Of a stretch of 64,000 nt of DNA, positions 43,054 through 51,820 are shown piece after piece. Each line of letters begins with the position of its first letter. Position 1 is the stretch's first letter. A model generated the notes under the pieces. It was not told the origin of the DNA. It did not search any database and saw nothing but the letters and a program-made list of their open reading frames with translations. The stretch comes from Pseudarthrobacter sulfonivorans (GTDB lineage Bacteria > Actinomycetota > Actinomycetes > Actinomycetales > Micrococcaceae): assembly GCF_001484605.1 (NCBI RefSeq), contig NZ_CP013747.1:3906001-3970000 (forward strand), written 5' to 3'. The position numbers and the translations under genes are program-made.

Positions 43054-44373
43054 ATGACTCGTTCCGAAGACCTCTTCGCCCGTGCCCAGACCCTGATGCC
43101 CGGTGGCGTCAACTCACCCGTCCGTGCCTTCGGCTCGGTGGGCGGAACCCCGCGGTTTATGGTGTCGGCCCAGGGCCCATACCTGACCGATGCCGACGGC
43201 AAAGAGTACGTCGACCTGGTCTGCTCCTGGGGCCCGGCCCTTCTGGGGCACGCCCATCCGGCCGTCCTGGAGGCCGTTCACGCGGCGGTGGACCGAGGCC
43301 TGTCCTTCGGCGCGTCCACCCCGGACGAGGCCAACCTGGCCGCCATCGTCCAGGAGCGCGTGCCGGCCGCCGAACGCGTGCGTATGGTCTCCACCGGCAC
43401 CGAGGCCACCATGACGGCAGTCCGGCTGGCCCGTGGCTTCACCGGCCGGAACCTCATCATCAAGTTCGCCGGCTGCTACCACGGCCACCTGGACGGGCTG
43501 CTGGCCGCTGCAGGATCCGGTGTTGCCACCCTGGCGCTGCCGGGCTCGGCCGGCGTCACCGAAGCCACCGCCGCCGAAACGCTGGTCCTGCCGTACAACG
43601 ACCTCGCCGCCGTCGAAGCCGCTTTTGCCGCCCACGGGCCGAACATTGCGGCCGTCATCACCGAAGCCGCCCCCGCCAACATGGGCGTGGTAACGCCGGG
43701 GGAGGGCTTCAACCTGGGGCTGTCCCGTATCACGCGCGAGCACGGCGCCCTGCTGATCCTGGACGAAGTGCTCACCGGCTTCCGCACAGGCTACTCCGGC
43801 TATTGGGGGCTCACCGGCGGTGCTGCTGACGCCACGGACCCGTGGACCCCTGACCTGCTCACGTTCGGCAAGGTCATCGGCGGCGGAATGCCGACGGCGG
43901 CCCTCGGCGGGCGTGCGGACGTTATGGACTATCTTGCACCCCTCGGCCCGGTGTACCAGGCCGGAACGCTGTCCGGGAACCCCGTAGCCATGGCCGCCGG
44001 CGTCGCCACCCTGACCCACGCCACCCGGGAGGTCTACTCCTTCATCGATGCCAGGTCGCTGGAACTTTCCTCGGCGCTGTCCGCTGCCCTGGACAGTGCC
44101 GGCGTGGACCACTCCGTCCAGTTCGCCGGAAACCTCTTCTCCGTGGCATTCGGCACGTCCGCCAACGGCGTCCACAACTATGCTGACGCCCAGGCCCAGG
44201 AAACCTTCCGGTACGCGCCGTTCTTCCACTCCATGCTGGAATCCGGCGTTTACCTGCCGCCGTCGGTCTTCGAGGCCTGGTTCCTGTCGGCCGCCCACGA
44301 CGACGCCGCGATGAACCGGATCTTTGACGCCCTCCCGGCCGCCGCGAAGGCTGCAGCTGCCGCGAAAGCCTAG
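43054..44373 (+). CDS. hemL: HemL, glutamate-1-semialdehyde 2,1-aminomutase
   Basis: This 439-residue PLP enzyme converts glutamate-1-semialdehyde to aminolevulinate. [18 protein letters not shown] is the conserved N-terminus, [16 protein letters not shown] is the PLP-phosphate region, [12 protein letters not shown] holds the PLP-ring Asp, and [12 protein letters not shown] has the Schiff-base Lys. It works directly after HemA, at the other end of the cluster. AAGAAT ends 6 bases before the ATG; AGGGG close to the ATG may be a weak ribosome-binding site. Confidence 0.94.
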   Translation: MTRSEDLFARAQTLMPGGVNSPVRAFGSVGGTPRFMVSAQGPYLTDADGKEYVDLVCSWGPALLGHAHPAVLEAVHAAVDRGLSFGASTPDEANLAAIVQERVPAAERVRMVSTGTEATMTAVRLARGFTGRNLIIKFAGCYHGHLDGLLAAAGSGVATLALPGSAGVTEATAAETLVLPYNDLAAVEAAFAAHGPNIAAVITEAAPANMGVVTPGEGFNLGLSRITREHGALLILDEVLTGFRTGYSGYWGLTGGAADATDPWTPDLLTFGKVIGGGMPTAALGGRADVMDYLAPLGPVYQAGTLSGNPVAMAAGVATLTHATREVYSFIDARSLELSSALSAALDSAGVDHSVQFAGNLFSVAFGTSANGVHNYADAQAQETFRYAPFFHSMLESGVYLPPSVFEAWFLSAAHDDAAMNRIFDALPAAAKAAAAAKA

Positions 44374-44408
44374 CGCCGCCGTGGGGCGTTGCTGAGCCCT
44401 TAACGCGG

Positions 44409-44476
44409 AAATCCCCGCCTCCCGGACAAAAACCCCGCACCATGCGTGGGGGAAAATGTCCGGGAGACGGGGATTT
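44409..44476. terminator. Terminator hairpin between hemL and the amino-acid ABC operon
   Basis: AAATCCCCGCCTCCCGGACA (44409-44428) faces TGTCCGGGAGACGGGGATTT (44457-44476) with one mismatch, followed by TCT. The loop holds a second GC-rich hairpin. It serves both convergent transcripts. Confidence 0.8.
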
Positions 44477-44489
44477 TCTGTTGGTGCCA

Positions 44490-45227
44490 CTACAGCACGT
44501 CCGACAGGAAGCCCTTCAGGCGGTCCGTTGCGGGCGCCGTGAAGATCTGCTCGGGCGGACCCGATTCGACCACCACGCCGGCGTCCATAAACGTGACGGT
44601 GTCTGAGACGTTGCGGGAGAAGCCCATTTCGTGGGTCACCACCACCATGGTCATGCCGCCCTTGGCGAGGTCGGTCATCAGCGCCAGGACGCCCTTCACG
44701 AGCTCCGGGTCAAGGGCGGAGGTGGCCTCGTCAAAGAACATCACCTCAGGCTTCATGGCCAACGCACGGGCGATTGCGACACGCTGCTGCTGGCCGCCGG
44801 AGAGGTTGGCCGGGCGGGCATCAGCTTTGTGCTTGAGGCCCACGAGATCCAGCTGCTCCAGGGCCTCGTCACGCGCCTGGTCCTTGGACAGCTTCCGGAG
44901 CTTGCGCAGCGCGAGCGAGACGTTGTCCAGCACGGTCTTGTGCGGGAACAGGTTGAACTGCTGGAAGACCATGCCGATCCGCTGGCGCAGCTCGTCCGGG
45001 TTGTCCTTCAGGACCGACCGGCCATCCAGCAGGATGTCGCCCTGGTCCGGTTCGATCAGCCTGTTCATGACCCGCAGGAGCGTTGACTTTCCGGAGCCGG
45101 ACGGACCAATGACCGAAGCCGTGGTGCCCTTCTCCACGTGGAGATCGATGCCGCGGAGCACATGGTTATGCCCGAACGAAAGGTGCAGGTTCTTGCCGGT
45201 CAGGGTGCCGGAAGTAAATTCCGTCAT
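44490..45227 (-). CDS. Polar amino-acid ABC transporter ATPase
   Basis: This 245-residue ATPase of the GlnQ/HisP type has Walker [10 protein letters not shown] (about 40-48), Q-loop [12 protein letters not shown], signature [16 protein letters not shown], Walker [14 protein letters not shown] and H-loop VVTHEMGFS. It is the third gene of a minus-strand operon (binding protein, permease, ATPase); its ATG overlaps the permease stop by 4 bases. It is a separate system from gluABCD, with a single permease that should homodimerise. Confidence 0.9.
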   Translation of the reverse strand: MTEFTSGTLTGKNLHLSFGHNHVLRGIDLHVEKGTTASVIGPSGSGKSTLLRVMNRLIEPDQGDILLDGRSVLKDNPDELRQRIGMVFQQFNLFPHKTVLDNVSLALRKLRKLSKDQARDEALEQLDLVGLKHKADARPANLSGGQQQRVAIARALAMKPEVMFFDEATSALDPELVKGVLALMTDLAKGGMTMVVVTHEMGFSRNVSDTVTFMDAGVVVESGPPEQIFTAPATDRLKGFLSDVL

Positions 45228-45988
45228 GCCTGTGCCCCCTTGCCGATAGGTGCCGCCAGCTCGTCCGGTTCCTTCTTCTCCGGCCGGCCGGTACGGAGCC
45301 GGTTGTCGATGAAGTTTACGAAGTGGGTCAGCGGCACAGTCAGGATCAGATACAGAACGCCAGCGGCTACCAGCGGCGAAAGGTTCCCCGTGTTGGCCAT
45401 CGCATCGTTACCGATCCGGAAAATCTCGCGGTCGGAGGCAGCCAAGCCCAGCACGAATACCAGGGAGGAATCCTTCAGCAGCGAGATGAACTGGTTCACC
45501 AAGGCAGGCAGCACGCGGCGGATGCCCTGCGGCACCACCACCAGCCGCATGGACTTGCCGTAGCTGAAGCCAAGGGCACGCGAGGCCTCCAACTGGCCTT
45601 TCTCCACGCTCTGGATACCGGAGCGGAAGATCTCACCGATGTAGGCGCCGGCGATCAGGGTCAGCGCCAGGATCCCGAGCGGATAGGGGTTCCGGTTACC
45701 GGTGAGTTCCCGGGCTATGGGGCTAAGCCCAATACCGATCACCAGGATGACCAGAATGGCGGGCAGGCCGCGGAACAGGTCGGTGTAGATCCGGGCTGCC
45801 CAGCGGGCCACCGGATTCCGGGAAATACCCATGAGTGCGAGCAGCAGCCCCAGCAACGAGCCGAGGATACCCGATGCCAAGGCCAGGATCAGGGTGTTGG
45901 GCAAGCCCACCGTGAGAAGGGAGGGAACGACTTTCGCCATTTCCTCCCAGTTGAGGAACGTTTCACCCAGCTGGTCCAGGAGATCCAT
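45224..45988 (-). CDS. Polar amino-acid ABC transporter permease
   Basis: This 254-residue permease has an N-terminal region [20 protein letters not shown], about five membrane helices and the EAA-type loop [20 protein letters not shown] followed by [14 protein letters not shown]. The C-terminal tail is basic then acidic. It lies 17 bases after the binding-protein gene. The substrate is unknown; glutamate, glutamine or related amino acids are the family norm. Confidence 0.87.
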   Translation of the reverse strand: MDLLDQLGETFLNWEEMAKVVPSLLTVGLPNTLILALASGILGSLLGLLLALMGISRNPVARWAARIYTDLFRGLPAILVILVIGIGLSPIARELTGNRNPYPLGILALTLIAGAYIGEIFRSGIQSVEKGQLEASRALGFSYGKSMRLVVVPQGIRRVLPALVNQFISLLKDSSLVFVLGLAASDREIFRIGNDAMANTGNLSPLVAAGVLYLILTVPLTHFVNFIDNRLRTGRPEKKEPDELAAPIGKGAQA

Positions 45989-46005
45989 AAGCGGTTAAGC
46001 CCAGA

Positions 46006-46941
46006 TCAGCTCTGGGGAGCCGGAGCAGCTTTGCTTCCCGGCTTCCAGTCGGCGGGGGTCTCGCGGTCCGGGTACCATTCCTTGGTCAGCTTGGACCAGG
46101 TACCGTCAGCAATTACAGCGTCCAGGCCGGAGTTCAAAGCATCGATCAGGGCCTTGTTGTCCTTGTTCACGGCGTAAGCGGTGAAGTTCTGGGTGTTCAC
46201 AACAGATTCGGCGATGACAGTTCCGTCGCCGTCCTTCACCTGGCCGGTGGCCTGCTGCGAGGGTGCCACCCAGGCATCGATCTGGCCGTTGCGCACATTG
46301 GCGTACACGGTGGCGTAGTCCGGGAAACGGACCGGCTCGAGCTTCAGGGTGTTGGTGACGTAGTCGTCCTGGACCGTGCCCTGGACGACGCCGATGCGGA
46401 CATTGGCATCCAGGTCTGCGAAGCCCTTGACGTCGCTGTCGGTCTTGGCAACGACAGCCATAAAGCCGAAGTCGTAGCCGTTGGTGAAGCCCACGTTGGC
46501 GCGGCGGGCGTCTGTGGTGGAAATCGAGGACGATCCCACATCGAACTGCTTGGTCTGTACCTGGGAGAGCAGCGCCGAGAAGTCGGTGGCTACGAACTCG
46601 ACCTCGAGGCCAAGCTTGCCGGCAACGGCGCGCAGCAGCTCGTTGTCGTAGCCAGTGAACTTGCCGGCGGGGTCGATGAAGATATTCGGCGGGGCGTCGG
46701 AGAGCGTGCCAACTTCAAGCTTGCCTTCGGTGTTGAGGCCCAGCTTGGTCTTGTCGATCTGGTCCAACGGCGTGACGTCGGCGGTGGTGTACTTGTCCAG
46801 CGTCTGCTGGTCACTGCCGGCGAGGGCATCGGTGGGCGTGCCGCTCGGCTGGGCGGTCCCGCTACCGCAGGCGGCCAGCGAGACAGCCAGCGCAACCGCG
46901 ACCGGAACGCTGGTCAGCCACTTCATGGCTTTGGTCTTCAT
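46006..46941 (-). CDS. Polar amino-acid-binding lipoprotein
   Basis: This 311-residue family 3 solute-binding protein has a lipoprotein signal with lipobox LAAC (Cys25). Mature features include LEVGTLSDAPPNIFIDPAGK, FTGYDNELLRAVAGKLGLE, FDVGSSSISTTDARR and IGVVQGTVQDDYV. The lack of a strong Shine-Dalgarno sequence before ATG 46941 is notable for a highly expressed type of gene. It is first in the operon; the ligand is not inferable beyond polar amino acid. Confidence 0.87.
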   Translation of the reverse strand: MKTKAMKWLTSVPVAVALAVSLAACGSGTAQPSGTPTDALAGSDQQTLDKYTTADVTPLDQIDKTKLGLNTEGKLEVGTLSDAPPNIFIDPAGKFTGYDNELLRAVAGKLGLEVEFVATDFSALLSQVQTKQFDVGSSSISTTDARRANVGFTNGYDFGFMAVVAKTDSDVKGFADLDANVRIGVVQGTVQDDYVTNTLKLEPVRFPDYATVYANVRNGQIDAWVAPSQQATGQVKDGDGTVIAESVVNTQNFTAYAVNKDNKALIDALNSGLDAVIADGTWSKLTKEWYPDRETPADWKPGSKAAPAPQS

Positions 46942-47246
46942 GAGAAAGTCACTTTCATCAGAGTCATAAGATCAACCGGGCCGAAGGCTGCGCGTCAGGC
47001 GCTGGCGCCTTGCTCCCAAATGCCGGCCGGCCGGGGCGGGATTACCGCTGAACTTAATCATCTCATTTCCGGCTTTCAGCGCCTTCGGACGAATAAGACC
47101 TTGCTTCAATGCGCCCAATGCCGAATTAGTGGCTGAAGTTGACTCTTCCTGAACATCTGATGAATGAATGCTGCCCGCGTGGCCGAATCTGCGGGTTCCG
47201 ATGGCCCCAGTCAGCGGTTCCGGGCTAATTGTGAGTTAGCTCTCAG
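46942..47246. other. 305-base intergenic region without genes
   Basis: No open frame with coding character, tRNA or repeat is seen. The AT content is above the surroundings between 47041 and 47180, as expected for promoters. One weak candidate for the ABC operon, on the minus strand, is TTGGGC (47113-47118), 17-base spacer, TATTCG (47090-47095), which would leave a leader of about 140 bases. Confidence 0.4.
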
Positions 47247-47954
47247 CTAGAAGTCGCCGCTGGCGTCTTCCGGAGGTAGGACGGGCCATTCGCCTTCGAT
47301 TACGGCGGCGGGCTTGGTCTTGCGCAGGTAGTTCTGGAAGTCCGCCGCTTGGCTGACAGCCCAGTCCTTTTGCAGTTCGTGAAGCTGGCTGGCCGGCATC
47401 TTGAGCTTGGGGAACTTGATGGCCATGGCATCCAGCATCCGGAGCGTGGCCAAAGCATCCGCGGCCGACGTATGGGCGTTGTCCAGCGTGATGCCGTATT
47501 CCTCACACAGGGCCGTCAGTGTGCGCTTACCCTTGCGGTAGCGGTCTACCTGTTTGTTCATGATGAACGGGTCCAGGACGGGGAACCGGCTCAACTGCCG
47601 GACGCCGTAGCGGGCGGACTCAGCGGCCAGGACGGTGAAGTCGTAGCTGGCGTTGAAGGCAATGACCGGAATTCCGGCGTCGAACAGGTCCTGCAGGACA
47701 GTTGCGAGCTCCCCGGTGACTTCATGGGCCGGCCGTCCCTCACGCCGGGCATGCTCCGTGGTGATGCCGTGGATATCGCTGGCCTCGGTAGGGATTTCGA
47801 CGCCGGGATCGGCCAGCCATTCGTGTTCGGTGATCACGTCCCCCTGCTGGTCCACCACGGTGACCGACGCCGTGACGATGCGCGCGGCACGCGAATTCCG
47901 TCCGGTGGTTTCGAGATCGAAGGCTGCGCGGGGAAGGGTGTTCCAGGTGGTCAT
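47247..47954 (-). CDS. DEDD-family 3'-5' exonuclease (DnaQ-like)
   Basis: This 235-residue protein has exonuclease motif I FDLETTGRNSRAARIV (D13, E15), motif II in IPVIAFNASYDFTVL and motif III AHTSAADALATLRML, the DEDDh arrangement with His before the last Asp. Such proteins act as proofreading subunits, RNase T-like trimmers or repair nucleases; a DNA role is suggested by the divergent ATL-adnA-adnB genes. TAGCGT ends 6 bases before the ATG at 47954. Confidence 0.88.
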   Translation of the reverse strand: MTTWNTLPRAAFDLETTGRNSRAARIVTASVTVVDQQGDVITEHEWLADPGVEIPTEASDIHGITTEHARREGRPAHEVTGELATVLQDLFDAGIPVIAFNASYDFTVLAAESARYGVRQLSRFPVLDPFIMNKQVDRYRKGKRTLTALCEEYGITLDNAHTSAADALATLRMLDAMAIKFPKLKMPASQLHELQKDWAVSQAADFQNYLRKTKPAAVIEGEWPVLPPEDASGDF

Positions 47955-47960
47955 GCCTCA

Positions 47961-47966
47961 ACGCTA
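47961..47966 (-). promoter_or_regulatory. Predicted -10 box of a leaderless promoter for the exonuclease gene
   Basis: TAGCGT on the minus strand, then TGAGGC and the ATG. Confidence 0.45.
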
Positions 47967-48005
47967 CCGGCCAGCACCGACAGGATCGCGCAGCGCCACT
48001 GCCGG

Positions 48006-48011
48006 TAACCT
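48006..48011 (+). promoter_or_regulatory. Predicted -10 box of a leaderless promoter for the ATL-adnA-adnB operon
   Basis: TAACCT followed by TGAGGT and the ATG at 48018. It mirrors the divergent exonuclease promoter (TAGCGT, TGAGGC). Confidence 0.45.
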
Positions 48012-48017
48012 TGAGGT

Positions 48018-48434
48018 ATGCGGACTGAGTACATTGAGGCGGTGCTCGCGCTGGTCGAGCTGGTTCCACCCGGCACCGCACTGGCCTACGGTGATGTGGC
48101 TGAGCTGCTGGGGTCCGGCGGTCCGCGGCAGGTTGGCCACGCCATGAGCCACTACGGCAGCCAGGTCGCGTGGTGGCGCATCCTGAAGGCGAACGGCCAG
48201 GGTCCGGAAGGCCATGAGGCCGAAGCGCTCCGCCACTACCTGCAGGAGGGGACGCCGCTGCTCGGCAACCACGATGCTTTCCTGCGCACCGGCGAAGGCA
48301 AATGGCGGGTGGACCTGATGGCAGCACGCTGGGCACCGGGCGAGGATGACTTCGACCGGATTGACGCTATTGCGGAGCAGCTGGAGCGGCGGCTGCATAG
48401 ATTGTCGGTGGCTGATGATGAAATGTCTGTGTGA
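48018..48434 (+). CDS. Alkyltransferase-like protein (MGMT family, cysteine-free)
   Basis: This 138-residue protein has the O6-alkylguanine-DNA alkyltransferase DNA-binding fold: AYGDVAELLGSGGPRQVGHAM (helix-turn-helix and arginine finger) and VAWWRILKANGQ. The last segment aligns with the PCHRV active site, but the acceptor Cys is Trp (W52) and the protein has no Cys at all, so it cannot accept alkyl groups. ATL proteins bind alkylated guanines and recruit nucleotide excision repair. It overlaps adnA by 4 bases; the M. tuberculosis homologue Rv3204 sits in the same position. Confidence 0.87.
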   Translation: MRTEYIEAVLALVELVPPGTALAYGDVAELLGSGGPRQVGHAMSHYGSQVAWWRILKANGQGPEGHEAEALRHYLQEGTPLLGNHDAFLRTGEGKWRVDLMAARWAPGEDDFDRIDAIAEQLERRLHRLSVADDEMSV

Positions 48435-51400
48435 CCGTAACAATCCCCGATGTTGATACCGCCGAGTCCGCGGCCGGACGATCCGGCGGAACGGGCCTCC
48501 GGCTTCTCCCGCCGCGGCAGCTGCACGCCGACGTGCCGGCGTTGTCTGCGGACCAGCGCGGGGCCGTCGACGTGCCTCACGGCTCCGGGCCCGTCCTGGT
48601 TCCCGGGGCACCCGGAACCGGAAAATCAACGGTCCTGATCGAAGCTGCCGTCCGTCGGGCCCTGCAGGACGGCGTGGACCCGGAGCGGATCCTCATCCTG
48701 GCGCCCGGACGCCTCGCCGCCGACTCACTCCGCGACCGCTTCACCGCACGGCTGGACAGGAGCCTGAGCACCACGCCGGCCCGGACTTGGGCAGCCTATG
48801 CGTTTGACCTGATCCGGCGGGCGAAAGCGGAAGGAATCCTTACGCTTCCGCGCGCGCCACGGCTCCTGTCAGGCCCGGAACAGGACCTCATCATCCGCGA
48901 ACTCCTGGAGGGCCACCGGATGCCCGGCCTGGAACTTCCATGGCCTGCGGACCTGGAAGCGGCACTTGAGACGCGGGGCTTCCGCCACGAGGTACGCCAA
49001 CTCTTCGACCGGATCATCGAATCCGGCCGGACCGCCGGTGACCTGGAGGAGCTGGGCCACCAGTGCGGCCGGCCCGACTGGATCGCCGCCGCGGCGCTGT
49101 ACGCCGAGTACCGGGACGTCCTGGACCTTCGCATGCCGGAGGCCTTCGACCCCGCCGGCATCATCACCACGGCCCGGCAGATCTTCCAGGACGCGCCTGA
49201 CTTCCTGGCCGCGGAACGGGATCGCCTCCAGCTCGTGTTGGTGGACGATGTGCAGGAGGCGAACCCTGCCGTGTTCGAACTGCTCGCCGATATCGCCGCC
49301 GGCAAGGACTGCTATGTCGCCTACTCCCCGGACACCGTTGTGCAGGGCTTCCGCGGGGCCAGACCCGACCTCGTGGCGGAGCTGCCGCGCCTGCTTTCTG
49401 CGAAAGCCGGCGTCATCGAGCGGCCACTGTGGCACACCCATCGGCACGCCCCCGCCATTGCCGAGGCCTGGCTCGGCGTCGCGGGCAGGATCTCGCAGCG
49501 TGCGGGCGGCCAGCTGGCAAGGCGGCTTGAGCCGCCCGAACCCCGGGCCGGAACCGCGCACGGGCCCACCGCCGTCGTCGAACCCCAACCGCAGTCCGCC
49601 GGCACGGTGGAAGCACACCTGGTACCGTCCCCGGTCCACGAACTCCGGTACGTTGCCCAGCGCATCCTGGACCAGCACGTCAACCATGGCCGCGACCTGG
49701 CCGAGATCGCCGTGATTGTACGCAACGGCGGCCAACTCAGTGAGCTGCAGCGCTACCTCACGGGCCAGGGGATCCCGGTCCGTGTTCCGGTGGCCGAGTC
49801 CGCGGTCCGCGATGAGGTGGCCGTGCGTCCGCTGTTGGACGCCTACGCCATAGCCCTGGATCCCGAGTTGTTGACTCCGGAAGCCGCCGTTGCGCTGCTG
49901 ACGTCGCGCATCGGGGGTGCCACGTCCATTGAATTGCGCCGGCTCCGCCAGTCGCTGAGGCGGGAGGAGCTGCTGGGCGGCGGCGGACGGACCAGCGACG
50001 CCCTGCTGGTTGAGGCATTATCGGAACCCGGCGCCCTGGGGACGCTGGGCCTGGAAGGCCGTTCCGCGCGCCGGACCGCCCGCATGATCCAGGCAGGGCG
50101 GAGCGCCGCCGCCGAGCCCGGCGCCAATGCCGAGACCGTGCTCTGGGCCCTGTGGCACTCCACCGGACTGGCCAACGCCTGGACCGAATCTGCCCTCACC
50201 GGCGGCTCCCACGGAGCCCGAGCCGACCGGGACCTTGATGCCATGATGGCGCTCTTCCATACAGCCGAGCGCTACGTGGACCAGATGCCGGGCGCCGGGC
50301 CGGAGCAGTTCCTTGAGTACCTCCTGAACCAGGAGCTGCCGATGGATACCCTGGCCGCGCGGGCCCAGGTGGACGACGCCGTCGAGCTGATGACCCCGGC
50401 CAGCGCTGCCGGGCGGCAGTGGCCGGTGGTCATTGTGGCGGGGCTGCAGGAAGGCGTCTGGCCCAATACCAGGCTCCGCGGTGAGCTGCTGGGCAGCAGC
50501 CTGTACGCTGACGCCGTCGAGCATGGGGTCAGCTATGCATTACAGCTGGACCCGCTGAGCCGGCTGCGGGAGATCCGCTACGACGAACTCCGGAGCTTCT
50601 CCACGGCCGTTTCCAGGGCCTGCGAGATGCTGATCTGCACCGCTGTTTCGTCCGAGGACGACCAGCCGTCGTCCTTCCTCGACTATGTGGCGCCGCTTGA
50701 GCCGGGCGCTGAAGGCAGGGGGTTCACGCCGGTGGAACGGCCCATGACGCTGCGCGCCCTGGTGGCCGAGCTGCGGCAATACGCGCAGCTGGATGGAAAG
50801 TATGAGCCCGAAGCCGCCGAGGCCGCCAGGGTCCTGGCCGGACTTGCCGCCGCTGAACCGGCGGTCGCGGGAGCGCATCCGGACAGCTGGTGGGGCCTGC
50901 CTCCTTTGACGACATCGGAGCCGGTTGTCCCGCCCGGAGGGACGGTTTACGTCTCGCCGTCGAAGGTGGAATCCGTGCAGAAATCACCGCTCGACTGGTT
51001 TGTGCAGGCCGCTGGCGGAGAGGCCGCCACCGACTTCGCCCGGAGCCTGGGCACCCTGGTGCACGCCATCGCGCAGGACCTGCCGGAGGCCTCCGGAGGC
51101 GAGTACGTCGCCGAACTCATCCGCCGGTGGCCAACCCTGGGGATGAAGGACAACTGGGAGGGCAAACTCGACTTCCAGCGTGCCGAAACGATGGTGCGCA
51201 AGCTCGCGCAGTATGTCCTGGTGATGCGGAGCGAGGGCCGCAGCCTGCTGGGCGTCGAGCAGGACTTTGAGGTCCGGCTGCCCGACGTTCCGCCCGCGGC
51301 GACGGACTCGGGCGATGGCGAGCGCGGCGATGCGCGGGCCGCCGTGCTCCGCGGCCAGGTCGACCGGCTGGAGATCGACCCCGAAGGAAGGCTGGTCATT

Positions 51401-51820
51401 GTGGACCTCAAGACGGGCAAAAGGCAGCCTGGCAAGACCGAGCTGTCCCGCCATCCCCAGCTGGGGGCCTACCAAGCGGCGGTCCTGGCTGGCGGTTTCA
51501 CGGAGGTACACGGACTTCCCGGCGCAGCAGAACCCGGTGCACCAGTGCCGGACTCACCAGCGCCGGGCTCACTCGTGCCGGGCGGCGCAGTACTGGCGCA
51601 GCTCGGAACAACTACCAAAAGTCCCGGCGTCCAGCAACAGGAACCCTTGGAGGCCCAGGATAACTGGGCCCTGGACATGGTCACCGATGCGGCCGCCGTC
51701 ATGTCCGGCAGCAACTTCGAAGCCCGGCACGACCCGGCAAAAAGCAGCCACGGGGGGCACGGCTGCAGGCTCCCTGAGGTCTGTCCACTCTGTGTCCGCG
51801 GAAAGCAGGTCACCGAATGA
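48431..51820 (+). CDS. adnA: AdnA, helicase-nuclease subunit
   Basis: This 1129-residue UvrD-like protein has Walker A GAPGTGKST (59-67), a Walker B variant LVLVDDVQEANPAV (about 270-283), later helicase motifs including PVVIVAGLQEGVWP, and a C-terminal RecB-type nuclease with VIVDLKTGKRQPGK (about 988-1001) and the QxxxY motif QLGAYQAAV. AdnAB is the mycobacterial-type end-resection complex with a helicase and a nuclease in each subunit. A low-complexity insert (about 1030-1060) and a Cys-containing end (CRLPEVCPLC) are unassigned. The start GTG 48431 overlaps the ATL stop; adnB overlaps its end by 4 bases. Confidence 0.88.
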   Translation: MTVTIPDVDTAESAAGRSGGTGLRLLPPRQLHADVPALSADQRGAVDVPHGSGPVLVPGAPGTGKSTVLIEAAVRRALQDGVDPERILILAPGRLAADSLRDRFTARLDRSLSTTPARTWAAYAFDLIRRAKAEGILTLPRAPRLLSGPEQDLIIRELLEGHRMPGLELPWPADLEAALETRGFRHEVRQLFDRIIESGRTAGDLEELGHQCGRPDWIAAAALYAEYRDVLDLRMPEAFDPAGIITTARQIFQDAPDFLAAERDRLQLVLVDDVQEANPAVFELLADIAAGKDCYVAYSPDTVVQGFRGARPDLVAELPRLLSAKAGVIERPLWHTHRHAPAIAEAWLGVAGRISQRAGGQLARRLEPPEPRAGTAHGPTAVVEPQPQSAGTVEAHLVPSPVHELRYVAQRILDQHVNHGRDLAEIAVIVRNGGQLSELQRYLTGQGIPVRVPVAESAVRDEVAVRPLLDAYAIALDPELLTPEAAVALLTSRIGGATSIELRRLRQSLRREELLGGGGRTSDALLVEALSEPGALGTLGLEGRSARRTARMIQAGRSAAAEPGANAETVLWALWHSTGLANAWTESALTGGSHGARADRDLDAMMALFHTAERYVDQMPGAGPEQFLEYLLNQELPMDTLAARAQVDDAVELMTPASAAGRQWPVVIVAGLQEGVWPNTRLRGELLGSSLYADAVEHGVSYALQLDPLSRLREIRYDELRSFSTAVSRACEMLICTAVSSEDDQPSSFLDYVAPLEPGAEGRGFTPVERPMTLRALVAELRQYAQLDGKYEPEAAEAARVLAGLAAAEPAVAGAHPDSWWGLPPLTTSEPVVPPGGTVYVSPSKVESVQKSPLDWFVQAAGGEAATDFARSLGTLVHAIAQDLPEASGGEYVAELIRRWPTLGMKDNWEGKLDFQRAETMVRKLAQYVLVMRSEGRSLLGVEQDFEVRLPDVPPAATDSGDGERGDARAAVLRGQVDRLEIDPEGRLVIVDLKTGKRQPGKTELSRHPQLGAYQAAVLAGGFTEVHGLPGAAEPGAPVPDSPAPGSLVPGGAVLAQLGTTTKSPGVQQQEPLEAQDNWALDMVTDAAAVMSGSNFEARHDPAKSSHGGHGCRLPEVCPLCVRGKQVTE

